A stretch of 64,000 nucleotides of DNA from Gordonia lacunae (lineage in GTDB: Bacteria; Actinomycetota; Actinomycetes; Mycobacteriales; Mycobacteriaceae). The translations under genes were made by a program, and so were the position numbers. Below the pieces are notes generated by a model that was not told the DNA's origin, did no database searches, and saw only the letters and a program-made list of their open reading frames with translations. Below, piece after piece: positions 35,214 through 43,185 of this stretch; the first letter of the stretch is position 1; each line of letters starts with the position of its first letter. The stretch lies in NCBI RefSeq assembly GCF_002149015.1, contig NZ_NGFO01000022.1:33833-97832 (forward strand), given 5' to 3'.

Positions 35214-36613
35214 CGCACGTCCGCCGTCGTCTGGGCGGGCCGGGCATCGACGGACGCCCCTCGCATGCGCGTGCCCTCCCGCACGTTCAGCACACCGAGG
35301 GTGACGACGGCCAAGGCGGTCGGCATCGCCATGGCCAGGAAGATCGTGCGGGCGTCCAGCCCGGCGGCGATGAGTGCCGCACCGACCGTCGGTCCGATGA
35401 TCGATCCCACCCGGCCGACTCCCATGGCCCAGCCGATGCCCGTCGAGCGCGCGGCCACCGGATAGATCGACGCCGCGATCGCGATGATGCCGGCCGAACT
35501 GCCCGAGATCCCGAACCCGACGACGCAGATGGCGATCAGCAGCAGTGCGGCGTTCCCGAGCACCATCGCGACGACGCCGATGAACACCGCCCCCAGCGTG
35601 TAGCCCGCCATCACCACCACGTAGGCGGCCCGTGTGCCGCCCGACCGCCGCGCGGCCGCCACCCGGTCGGTGATCCACCCGGCGGACAGCGCACCCGCCA
35701 TGCCACCGAGATTGAACAGCGCGGCGGCGGTGATCGCCGTACTCGAGCTCTGTCCGGCCTCGCTGAACAGCGACGGCATCCAGCCGAACAGGAAGTAGAT
35801 GACGAGGAAGTTGACCACGAACACGACCCACAGGAGCACGGTGTCGAGCCCCCTGCCGGCGGTGAACAGTTCGCGCACCGGCGAGCCGGCGACGACCTGG
35901 GTGTCCTGGGTGAAGCGCACCGGAGCGCTCAGGTCCGTCCGCGGGTCGATCGCGGAGACGATTCGGGCCACCCTGTCGTGATCGCCGCGCGCTGCGAGGA
36001 ACTTGCCGGACTCGGGGAGCCACGCCCATGCACCGAGGACCGCGATGAGCGGCAGGACGCCGCCGGCGACGAAGATCGACTGCCATCCGAAGGCCGGGAT
36101 CAGCTGAGCGGCGCCCAGACCGCCGACGAAGCCGCCGAGGGACATCCCGGCGACGACGATCGTCACCATCGTGGCGCGGACGCGAGCCGGGCTGTACTCG
36201 CTCGTCAGGGCGATGAGGTTCGGGGTGACACCGCCGAGACCGACCCCGGCCAGGATGCGCAGGACGATGAGCACCCCCATCGACGTGGCGAGTGCCGAGG
36301 CCAGGGTGAACACCGAGAAGATCACCGTGCAGACGAGGATCACCCGCCGGCGCCCCCACCTGTCGGCCACCGGGCCGAACACCAGGCTGCCCACGACCAT
36401 TGCGGCACTGCTCAGTGCCAGCAGCAACCCGAAGGACGCCTTGGAGAGCTCCCAGTCGTCGGAGAGCGCCGGTATCGCGAACCCGATCAGCTGGGCGTCC
36501 ATGCCGTCGAGTACCGCGAGGACGAGGCACATCGCGAAGGCCCGCTTCTGCAGACCGGACACCGGAGCGGTGTCGATGAGGTGGGAGATGTTGACATCGC
36601 GCGCAGAACCCAT
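35210..36613 (-). CDS. AAHS-family aromatic acid:proton symporter
   Basis: This 467-residue, 12-segment MFS protein starts at ATG 36613 (AGAGGA upstream). The first helix contains LDGMDAQLIGFAIPAL, with the DGxD motif that defines the aromatic acid:H+ symporter group (PcaK, BenK, MhpT relatives). GPVADRWGRRRVILVCT is motif A and AWAWLPESGKFL lies at the central loop. It imports aromatic or cyclohexane-type carboxylates. It lies between a CoA ligase and Mo-3, which fits uptake followed by CoA activation and molybdenum-dependent oxidation. Confidence 0.87.
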   Translation of the reverse strand: MGSARDVNISHLIDTAPVSGLQKRAFAMCLVLAVLDGMDAQLIGFAIPALSDDWELSKASFGLLLALSSAAMVVGSLVFGPVADRWGRRRVILVCTVIFSVFTLASALATSMGVLIVLRILAGVGLGGVTPNLIALTSEYSPARVRATMVTIVVAGMSLGGFVGGLGAAQLIPAFGWQSIFVAGGVLPLIAVLGAWAWLPESGKFLAARGDHDRVARIVSAIDPRTDLSAPVRFTQDTQVVAGSPVRELFTAGRGLDTVLLWVVFVVNFLVIYFLFGWMPSLFSEAGQSSSTAITAAALFNLGGMAGALSAGWITDRVAAARRSGGTRAAYVVVMAGYTLGAVFIGVVAMVLGNAALLLIAICVVGFGISGSSAGIIAIAASIYPVAARSTGIGWAMGVGRVGSIIGPTVGAALIAAGLDARTIFLAMAMPTALAVVTLGVLNVREGTRMRGASVDARPAQTTADVR

Positions 36614-36643
36614 GACGGGTGTCCTCTCGAGAAAGGGGCCGGA

Positions 36644-38185
36644 TCAGGCGGGAGTCGCGGTGCCCTCGACGACGAGGGCGTCGGTGGGAGGTTCCGGGAA
36701 CCGGGCGCGCAACGACGGCTTCGCGAGCTTGCCCGAGAACGTTCGCGGCAGCGGTTCATTGAGGGCAACAGCATGTTTCGGTCGCTTGAACTTCGCCAGA
36801 CTCTCCCCGGCCACATCGGCGATGTCGGCCACGATCTCGGCCGCGGGGCGCTCGGAGTGGAACACCACCATCGGGACCTCGCCCCACTTGTCGTCCCGGA
36901 CGCCGATCACCGCCAGGTCCACGAGGCCCTCGATGCCGTGCAGCGCGTTCTCGATCTCGGCGGGGTAGACGTTCAGGCCACCCGAGATCAGCATGTCCTT
37001 GCTGCGATCGACGATCCGGAGAAAGCCTGCCTCGTCCTTCATCCCGAGATCCCCGGTGCGCAACCAGCCGTCGGCCAGGGTCGCCGCGGTCGCCTCCGGC
37101 TTGTTCCAGTACTCGCGAAGCACATGCTCACCGCGCACGAGGATCTCCCCCACCTCACCGACCGGAGCCTCCTCGTGGGGTTCGCCGATGCGCACGGCGG
37201 TACCGACCAGCGGCAAGCCCGCAAAGCCGGGTCGCGTGACCGCATCTCGGTACTCCAGCGTCGACACCATGCCGGACGCCTCGGTCAATCCGTAGCACTG
37301 CGTCAACGGAATGCCCTGTGCGCGATAGAAATCGAGTAGGTCGAGACTGACCGGCGCGCCGCCGGTCCCGGCGAAGGTGAACGTCGCGAGCGAGCGAGAG
37401 CCGAAGTCCGGCAACGTCGTCATCCGTTCCCAGATCACCGGCACGGTGGTGGTCGCGGTGATCTGCTCGCGTTCGAGGACATCCAGCGCGATCTCGGGAT
37501 CGTATTCCCGCAGCAGGACCATCGTCGCCCCGGGGACGACGACCAGCTGCATGAAGATGGACAGCACCGAGCCGGTGTACACCAGCGGCGCCGAGCAGAG
37601 CACCCGGTCGCGTGCGGAGAAGCCGAAGGTGATCGTCTGCGAGATGCCCGGCGTCATCGCGTTGCGATGGGTGATGAGCGCACCCTTCTGCACTCCGGTG
37701 GTCCCCGAGGTGTAACAGATGAACGCCGGGTCGTCGGGGTCGATGGCGACGACCGGCGCCGGGCCGGCATCCAGGAGCGTGTCGTATGCCGGGAACGCGC
37801 CGCCCTCGATCGAGTACGTCTCGAAGTCGAGCTGCCCGCGGGCGACATCGAGCAAAGGAGCGAACGCGTCCTCGACGACGATCACCCGGGGCGCTGCGTC
37901 GACCACCATGGGAGCAAGTTCCCGTCCGGTGAGGCGGAAGTTCAGCGGTGCGCACACGGCGCCGAGCTTGAGGGTCGCGAGGATCAGGTGCGCGAGCTCG
38001 GGCCGGTTCAGCATCATGACCGACACCCGGTCCCCCTTGCCGACCCCGCGGGCAGCGAGACCCCGGGCGAGCGCATCGGTGATCGCGTCGACCTCCGCCC
38101 AGGTCTGCCTGCTGTCCCCGAACACGATCGCTTCCTGCTCGGGACGCGTTCTTCCCCAGAAGCGGGTCAGGTCCGAGAGATTCAT
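36644..38185 (-). CDS. Acyl-CoA synthetase (AMP-dependent ligase), copy 2
   Basis: This 513-residue protein starts at ATG 38185 with GAAGGAG upstream; the frame open to 38248 is not needed. Motifs are FICYTSGTTGVQKGALITHR, QCYGLTEASGMVSTL, GWLRTGDLGMKDEAGFLRI, DRSKDMLISGGLNVYPAEIE and the catalytic Lys near SGKLAKPSLR. It is the first gene of the operon running to Mo-1 and has its own upstream region with a perfectly spaced shared site (38261). It probably activates the acid taken up by the AAHS protein. Chain or ring specificity cannot be read. Confidence 0.9.
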   Translation of the reverse strand: MNLSDLTRFWGRTRPEQEAIVFGDSRQTWAEVDAITDALARGLAARGVGKGDRVSVMMLNRPELAHLILATLKLGAVCAPLNFRLTGRELAPMVVDAAPRVIVVEDAFAPLLDVARGQLDFETYSIEGGAFPAYDTLLDAGPAPVVAIDPDDPAFICYTSGTTGVQKGALITHRNAMTPGISQTITFGFSARDRVLCSAPLVYTGSVLSIFMQLVVVPGATMVLLREYDPEIALDVLEREQITATTTVPVIWERMTTLPDFGSRSLATFTFAGTGGAPVSLDLLDFYRAQGIPLTQCYGLTEASGMVSTLEYRDAVTRPGFAGLPLVGTAVRIGEPHEEAPVGEVGEILVRGEHVLREYWNKPEATAATLADGWLRTGDLGMKDEAGFLRIVDRSKDMLISGGLNVYPAEIENALHGIEGLVDLAVIGVRDDKWGEVPMVVFHSERPAAEIVADIADVAGESLAKFKRPKHAVALNEPLPRTFSGKLAKPSLRARFPEPPTDALVVEGTATPA

Positions 38186-38260
38186 TCGCACTCCTTCGTC
38201 GACGTCGATCCCCCGACCGGCGCAGGGGGTGTGATCCCCCTCACTCAAAGTGGATTTAAA

Positions 38261-38273
38261 CTAACAGCTTTAG
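38261..38273. promoter_or_regulatory. Shared operator-like site before the ligase-transporter-Mo operon (site C)
   Basis: CTAACAGCTTTAG matches the 13-bp pattern CTAA(C/T)-N3-(G/T)TTAG. It lies 76 bp upstream of the ligase start, inside a short AT-rich segment. Confidence 0.62.
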
Positions 38274-38386
38274 ATGTTTCGCGCAATGCGTCACGCCGAT
38301 CGATCCAGGCATCCCGGCTTCGTGTATCGAACACGACAACGACACCCGCACAACTGATTTCGTACAGGTGTCGGAGTCGGGACGAG

Positions 38387-39640
38387 TCAGCCGGAGTGGG
38401 CCCGCCCACCGGCCGCAGGGACGCGCGGATCCGCCGCGACAGCGATCTGGGCGTCGTCGTATCCGGCCACCGTCCGCAACACCTCGGAGGTGTCGGCGCC
38501 GACGTCCGGCGGAAGTGGCGGAGCGAACTCCTCTCCTGCGACACGTACCGGACTGACGACGAACTCCAGATCGCCGACGCCGTCATGGGCCACCCGATAG
38601 GTGTTTCCCCTCGCACGGAAATGCGGATCCACCAGCATGTCCCCGATGCTGTTGACCGGTCCGCCGGCGATCTCGTGCTCGAGGAACATCGCGATCCACT
38701 CCGCCCGCGTCCGCTGCGCGAAGATCTCGGTCAGCGCCCGCCAGACCATGTCGGCGCGCGCCGGCGCCCCGTCATCGGTGGAGGTCAGGTCGACATCGAT
38801 CAGGTCCTCGCGGTCGACGGCTCGTAGGAAGTTCTGCCAGAACTTCTCGACATGCGACCCGAACAGGACGGCTTCGCCGTCACGGGTCCGATATGCCTCG
38901 AGCCGTGGCCAGTCGGGCAGCCTCCCATCCGGCAGCCAGGTCGGGCGCGGGACCGACCGGCTCGTGTTGAGCTCGGCGTCCGCCAGATCCGGCATCCACG
39001 CGGCCGCCACATCGATCCCGGCCACCTCCACGCGGCAGCCGACACCCGTGGCACGGGCCTTGAGCAATGCGGCGAGCAGGCCCATCGCACCGTAGGCACC
39101 GAGGGCGTACATCGCGATGGGCGGCGCGGTCGATCCGGCCATGCCGGCCACCGGTGGCTCGGCCGGGGTGCGCACCTCCCGCAATCCCGCATAGGCATCG
39201 AAGACCGGGCCGCCGGTGCCCAGTGTCCGGTAGGGGCCGTCGCCACCCATCCCGGAGACCGTGCACAGCACGATCGCCGGATTCACCTCTCGCAGCGAGT
39301 CATATCCGACCCCCAGCCAGTCGAGATAACCGCCACGCATCCCCTCGACGACCGCGTCGCACTCGCGCGCAAGGTCCAGGAAGGCCTGTCTCCCCGCGGG
39401 ACTGCGCAGGTCGACGGCCACCGACTTCTTCCCACGATTCCAGCGCAGATGCATGAAGGCGGGCCCGTCCGGGGACCCGACCGCCCTTGCGCCGCCGACG
39501 CGGACCGGATCGCCGAGCGGACCGGCCTCGACCTTGATCACCTCGGCACCCAGGTCGGCGAGATGACCACCCACCGACGAGGGCGCCAGCTGGGCCACCT
39601 CGAGTACCCGGATCCCATCGAGGAGGGAATACCCACTCAT
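38387..39640 (-). CDS. CaiB/BaiF-type (class III) CoA-transferase
   Basis: This 417-residue protein starts at ATG 39640 with GAGG upstream. Family marks are LLDGIRVLEVAQLAPSSVGG, LADLGAEVIKVEAG, RGKKSVAVDLRSPAGR, the conserved Asp in VFDAYAGL and APARADMVWRALTEIFAQRT. Class III transferases move CoA between acids through an aspartyl-CoA anhydride, and often work on carnitine, bile acids, oxalate or aromatic succinates. It is the last gene of an operon with Rieske oxygenase, crotonase and thioesterase. Confidence 0.88.
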   Translation of the reverse strand: MSGYSLLDGIRVLEVAQLAPSSVGGHLADLGAEVIKVEAGPLGDPVRVGGARAVGSPDGPAFMHLRWNRGKKSVAVDLRSPAGRQAFLDLARECDAVVEGMRGGYLDWLGVGYDSLREVNPAIVLCTVSGMGGDGPYRTLGTGGPVFDAYAGLREVRTPAEPPVAGMAGSTAPPIAMYALGAYGAMGLLAALLKARATGVGCRVEVAGIDVAAAWMPDLADAELNTSRSVPRPTWLPDGRLPDWPRLEAYRTRDGEAVLFGSHVEKFWQNFLRAVDREDLIDVDLTSTDDGAPARADMVWRALTEIFAQRTRAEWIAMFLEHEIAGGPVNSIGDMLVDPHFRARGNTYRVAHDGVGDLEFVVSPVRVAGEEFAPPLPPDVGADTSEVLRTVAGYDDAQIAVAADPRVPAAGGRAHSG

Positions 39641-39652
39641 TCTCGACCTCTT

Positions 39653-40327
39653 TCACATTTGCGAAATATTGTGCGTGTGTTCGGCTTTGAGTTCGACCCA
39701 CAGCCCGCGGGCCTCGGCCAGCAAGGTCTCGCCGGCGTACATCGCCCCGCACAGGGTGCGTTTGCGTCCGCGCTGTTCGGTGAGCTCGGCGGTGACCGTC
39801 AATTCCGTGTGCAGCGGAGCCGGCGCCCGGTAGTCGACGTGGAGGTACGCCGTCCGGCCCCACGGCCGGCCCGCACTGTTGGCCAACCGTGCCAGCAATT
39901 CGTCGAAGATCAGCGGGGTGACCCCGCCGTTCATCGCATAGCGCCCGGAATGGAATCTACCGATGGTGACCCGTGCGGTGGCGGTGGTCTCGGTGACATG
40001 GTCGATGTGCAGGACGGGGGCGAGGGTGTGGCCCTTCCCCGCTGTCAGCCAACGCTTTCCCGCGATCTGCTCGTCCTCGTCGACCTCATGGGGTTGCATC
40101 AGTCGCGCGACAGCGCGGAGCGCCACGGCGGCGTCGGCGGCCGCCTGCGGAGTGGGGCGACTACGCGTCACCGCCTCCTGCACGTCGCGGAGTGCCTGCA
40201 CCATCGACTCGTATGCGTCCGTTCCGTGCCCGTCGGGGTTCCATTCTTCTGGGCAGCTCGTCGTCGGCCGGAACGGATCCGACCAGTCCGGTCGCCACGG
40301 GTCGGCGTCGGATGATGTGCCGGTCAT
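39653..40327 (-). CDS. Hotdog-fold acyl-CoA thioesterase (PaaI-like)
   Basis: This 224-residue protein starts at ATG 40327 (ATGA with the crotonase gene). After an acidic, Trp-rich N-terminal region of about 100 residues comes a hotdog domain: RFHSGRYAMNGGVTPLIFDE (about residues 127-146, the substrate-binding GG..P..F segment), TAYLHVDYRAPAPLHTEL and AMYAGETLLAEARGLWV. The N-terminal extension is unusual for PaaI proteins. It probably hydrolyses a CoA ester in the same pathway, releasing stalled intermediates or the final acid. Confidence 0.82.
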   Translation of the reverse strand: MTGTSSDADPWRPDWSDPFRPTTSCPEEWNPDGHGTDAYESMVQALRDVQEAVTRSRPTPQAAADAAVALRAVARLMQPHEVDEDEQIAGKRWLTAGKGHTLAPVLHIDHVTETTATARVTIGRFHSGRYAMNGGVTPLIFDELLARLANSAGRPWGRTAYLHVDYRAPAPLHTELTVTAELTEQRGRKRTLCGAMYAGETLLAEARGLWVELKAEHTHNISQM

Positions 40328-41103
40328 GCCGTGCCTCCCGTCGGCCGCCGCCGGGCGTGGCGGCCGGCGAGACCGGCGACCAGGCCGGCGATCTGATCCG
40401 GGTTCGAGTGCGTTCGCGCAGCGGCGATCTCGCGGTCGTAGCGCGTGCGCAGATCCAGCCCCGGGCCGTGCTGCAGCAGCGACTTGATCTCGCGGACACC
40501 CTCCGGCGGGAGTGCGGCCACTCCGGCCGCCGCGTCGACGGCGGCCGAGGACACGCCGCCCTCCTCGACGAAACGACTCAGGAGTCCGATCCGGTACGCC
40601 TCCGCCCCGTCGACGGCCCGCGACGTCATCAACAGATCTCGGGCGTGCCCGGCACCGACGACGGAGTCGAGCAACCAGGTGAGGTTGGCGCCGCCGTACC
40701 GCGCGGCCGTCACGGCGAACCGGGTGCGCGGGTCTCCGACGCGGATGTCCGCACACATCGCGAGGATGGTTCCCGCGCCGTGTGCCGTTCCGTCCACGGC
40801 GGCGACCACCGGCTTCGGGAACGACCAGAACCGCCACACGAGTTCGTCTCGCTCCGCCGCGGCGTCTGCCGCTTCGCTCGGCGTCCACCTCGCCAACTCG
40901 GTGATGTCGTATCCCGCGGAGAAGGCGACCGACCCCGCGCCGGCGACGATCACCGCCCGGATCACGTCGTCGGCCGCGATCTCGGCAAGCCGCCGGTCGA
41001 GTTCCCGCTGGACCGCGAGCGACATCGCGTTGCGAACCTCTGGACGGTTGACCGTCAGCCGGCACACGCCCGGGGCCGGTCGGTCCATCAGCAGGTCGGG
41101 CAC
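40324..41103 (-). CDS. Enoyl-CoA hydratase/isomerase family protein
   Basis: I place the start at GTG 41103, 4 nt after the Rieske stop, giving 259 residues (normal size); the frame open to 41169 would overlap the Rieske gene by 62 bp. Crotonase marks are CRLTVNRPEVRNAMSLAVQR, VAFSAGYDITELARW, GTAHGAGTILAMCADIRVGD and YGGANLTWLLDSVVGAGHARDL. The usual Glu pair is not evident, as in the first crotonase (22884). Position between oxygenase and thioesterase suggests action on an unsaturated or cyclic CoA ester. Confidence 0.84.
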   Translation of the reverse strand: MPDLLMDRPAPGVCRLTVNRPEVRNAMSLAVQRELDRRLAEIAADDVIRAVIVAGAGSVAFSAGYDITELARWTPSEAADAAAERDELVWRFWSFPKPVVAAVDGTAHGAGTILAMCADIRVGDPRTRFAVTAARYGGANLTWLLDSVVGAGHARDLLMTSRAVDGAEAYRIGLLSRFVEEGGVSSAAVDAAAGVAALPPEGVREIKSLLQHGPGLDLRTRYDREIAAARTHSNPDQIAGLVAGLAGRHARRRPTGGTA

Positions 41104-41107
41104 GGAT

Positions 41108-42298
41108 TCAGTGTGCGGACGCCGTGGCGGGGCGGTGGTCGCGCTCGCGTTCGAGGGCTTCGACGTCACCGGCCACCATCTTGTGGAACAGCTGCCCCGG
41201 CAGCTCGTTACGTCCGTAGATCAACTCGTCGACCTGCCCGAAGGCCGCGTTGTCGGTGATCGTCTTGGTGACGAACCAGTCCTCGTCGTGCAAGGTCTCC
41301 ATCAGCAGTTCCCAGTTCTTGTCCAGAATCCGCTCCTCCCGAGGGGTCTGCGGCTTCGTCGGGGACAGCAACCGGATGGTGCAGTGACTGACGTTCGGGT
41401 CGTCCTTGTCCGGGACGATGGTCCAGATCTCGAAGTGCTTGGGCTCGGTGACGAGCATGGTGCCCGGATACACGGTGTAGTTCGCCAGCGAGTAGTCGCG
41501 GACGTCGAAGCTGTCCGGGTCGGCGTCCCTGACCTCGGTGATGGCCTTGCGCGCCACCACGAGTCGCCACGATCGATCCACCACATCGAGCGCGGTGATG
41601 TTGCCCTCGAGGTAGTTGCACACCGTCTTCGTGTGTAGCTGGCACAGGTGATAGGAATCCTGGACACCGTCGACCGCGATCTTCCAGTTCATGTCCAGCC
41701 GCCAGGTCTCCTTGCGCACCTGGAACGACTCCGCCATCCCGGTGTCGGCGACCTCGTCGTCGTGCTTGTCTCCGAGCACCGAGCGGATGTCGAGATCGGC
41801 GCCCACCGTCGGCACCACCCAGACGAGCCCGTGCCGGACCTCACAGGGGAACTCGACGAGTCCGTAGTCGGCACGGTCCATTCCGTCGAACCCCTCGGCA
41901 TGCGGCATGCCCCGCAGCGCACCGTCTTTGCCGTAGGACCAGTTGTGGTACGGACATGCGAAGACACGCTTGCACCCGGATTCACCGAACTCCACCCGCG
42001 ACCCGCGATGCCGGCAGACGTTCGAGAACGCCTTGACCGAACCATCGCTCTGCCGGATGACCAGCAAGGGTGTGCCGATCAGCTCGGTGGTGACGAACGA
42101 GCCCGTCTTCGGCAACTCGTCGACGTGGGCGACGATGTGCGGGAATCTGCGCACCACGTCGCGCTCCTTCGCCGCCAGTTCCGCGTCGTTGAACACCGAG
42201 AACGGCACCCTCAGCAGATCATCCGCGTAATCGGTGCTGTCGTTGTCCACGTGGGCGATCAGTCGCCGGGTCAGCCTGATCTTCTCGTCGCGCTGCAT
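41108..42298 (-). CDS. Rieske non-heme iron oxygenase, large (alpha) subunit
   Basis: This 396-residue protein starts at ATG 42298 (a GTG at 42316 is an alternative). The Rieske cluster ligands are Cys95, His97, Cys115 and His118 (CRHRG, CPYHNW). The mononuclear iron site appears as Asp214, His217 and His222 in DSYHLCQLH, with the spacing known for aromatic-ring oxygenases. No beta subunit, ferredoxin or reductase gene is adjacent, so it is likely an alpha-only oxygenase fed by a shared reductase. FprB, 11 kb away in the same region, is a candidate. The gene starts an operon with crotonase, thioesterase and CoA-transferase, and is divergent from a TetR gene. Confidence 0.9.
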   Translation of the reverse strand: MQRDEKIRLTRRLIAHVDNDSTDYADDLLRVPFSVFNDAELAAKERDVVRRFPHIVAHVDELPKTGSFVTTELIGTPLLVIRQSDGSVKAFSNVCRHRGSRVEFGESGCKRVFACPYHNWSYGKDGALRGMPHAEGFDGMDRADYGLVEFPCEVRHGLVWVVPTVGADLDIRSVLGDKHDDEVADTGMAESFQVRKETWRLDMNWKIAVDGVQDSYHLCQLHTKTVCNYLEGNITALDVVDRSWRLVVARKAITEVRDADPDSFDVRDYSLANYTVYPGTMLVTEPKHFEIWTIVPDKDDPNVSHCTIRLLSPTKPQTPREERILDKNWELLMETLHDEDWFVTKTITDNAAFGQVDELIYGRNELPGQLFHKMVAGDVEALERERDHRPATASAH

Positions 42299-42317
42299 AC
42301 GTCGAGACTGACACACG

Positions 42318-42332
42318 AGACATTCGGTGTCT
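42318..42332. promoter_or_regulatory. Palindrome between Rieske operon and TetR gene
   Basis: AGACA-TTCGG-TGTCT is a 5-bp-arm palindrome. A further TGTCT half-site follows 2 bp later and related GAGAC lies just before. It is located between divergent starts (42298 and 42384), the normal place for an operator of the TetR protein next door. Confidence 0.5.
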
Positions 42333-42383
42333 AGTGTCTTATCTATCTTCTTTCGATTAGCGCGGCCTTGCTACCGTCGTGTC

Positions 42384-42980
42384 GTGGCCGCAAGCATCGA
42401 CTCCGACAAGCGCTCTGACGTCCAGGACGCGATCCTCCGGGCAGCCGAGGAGTGTTTCGCGCGCTTCGGCCTGTCGAAGACCACGATGGAGGACGTTGCA
42501 CGTGCGGCCTCCCTGTCTCGTGCGACCGTGTACCGCTACTTCCGCGATCGCGAGGCGCTCATCACGGAACTGGTGGTACGGCGCGCGCACACGAACATGG
42601 ACAAAGCCCGGGCACACATCAACAAGTGGCCGACCGTCTCCGAGCGCATCGTCGAGGGGATCTGCCGGGATATCCGCAAGGGCCATTCCGATCCGATGGT
42701 CAACCGACTGGTCGCCCCCGAATCCATGGCGCTGTCGATGCAATTGCTCAGCGTGTCCGGGCGCGCGATCGAACTGACCCGGGAGCTGTGGGAGCCGGTT
42801 CTCCTCGCCGAGCAGGCCGCGGGCAACCTCCGCGCCGAGGTCGACGTCGAGCTGCTGTGTGAATGGATCTCCGAACTGGAGATCATGTACATCAGCCAGT
42901 TCGACGCCGGCGATCACTACCTCGATCGGGTTCGGACGAAGTTGCGCGCCTTTCTGATTCCCGCGATCGTCGCCGACTGA
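42384..42980 (+). CDS. TetR-family regulator beside the Rieske operon
   Basis: I place the start at GTG 42384, giving 198 residues; the frame opens at 42327, inside the promoter of the divergent gene. The helix-turn-helix TTMEDVARAASLSRATVYRY lies at about residues 33-52. The C-terminal domain is helical and includes a REALITELVVRRAHTNMDKA segment. It is the only local regulator within the catabolic region, so it could control the Rieske operon and perhaps the wider set of CTAAC-N3-GTTAG sites. Ligand and role (repressor or activator) are not known. Confidence 0.83.
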   Translation: MAASIDSDKRSDVQDAILRAAEECFARFGLSKTTMEDVARAASLSRATVYRYFRDREALITELVVRRAHTNMDKARAHINKWPTVSERIVEGICRDIRKGHSDPMVNRLVAPESMALSMQLLSVSGRAIELTRELWEPVLLAEQAAGNLRAEVDVELLCEWISELEIMYISQFDAGDHYLDRVRTKLRAFLIPAIVAD

Positions 42981-43027
42981 GGCGACGTTCGATCCACGGA
43001 CCACACCCGATCCATTCCACGATCAAT

Positions 43028-43040
43028 CTAACTGTGTTAG
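43028..43040. promoter_or_regulatory. Perfect copy of the shared operator-like site before the mycofactocin-type SDR (site D)
   Basis: CTAAC-TGT-GTTAG is a perfect palindrome, the best copy of the motif in the window. It lies about 145 bp before the SDR start and just after the TetR stop. Confidence 0.65.
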
Positions 43041-43185
43041 TTTCGGCGGCAGCGGGATCATTCCTCCGCCCCGAGACGCCCCAAGCGCGCCGACGAGCAC
43101 GTCGCGTGCTCGTGACCTGCTGCGCCACAACAGCTCCGTTGTCGTGACCCGGTCGCTCTCGGTCCGACCACAGAAAGACACCATC

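Noticed and set aside
33085..36530. Single 1149-residue molybdoenzyme
   Set aside because: The N-terminal 400+ residues are read in an out-of-phase frame over the AAHS transporter. The Fe-S motif and the overlap with the transporter stop set the start near 35213.
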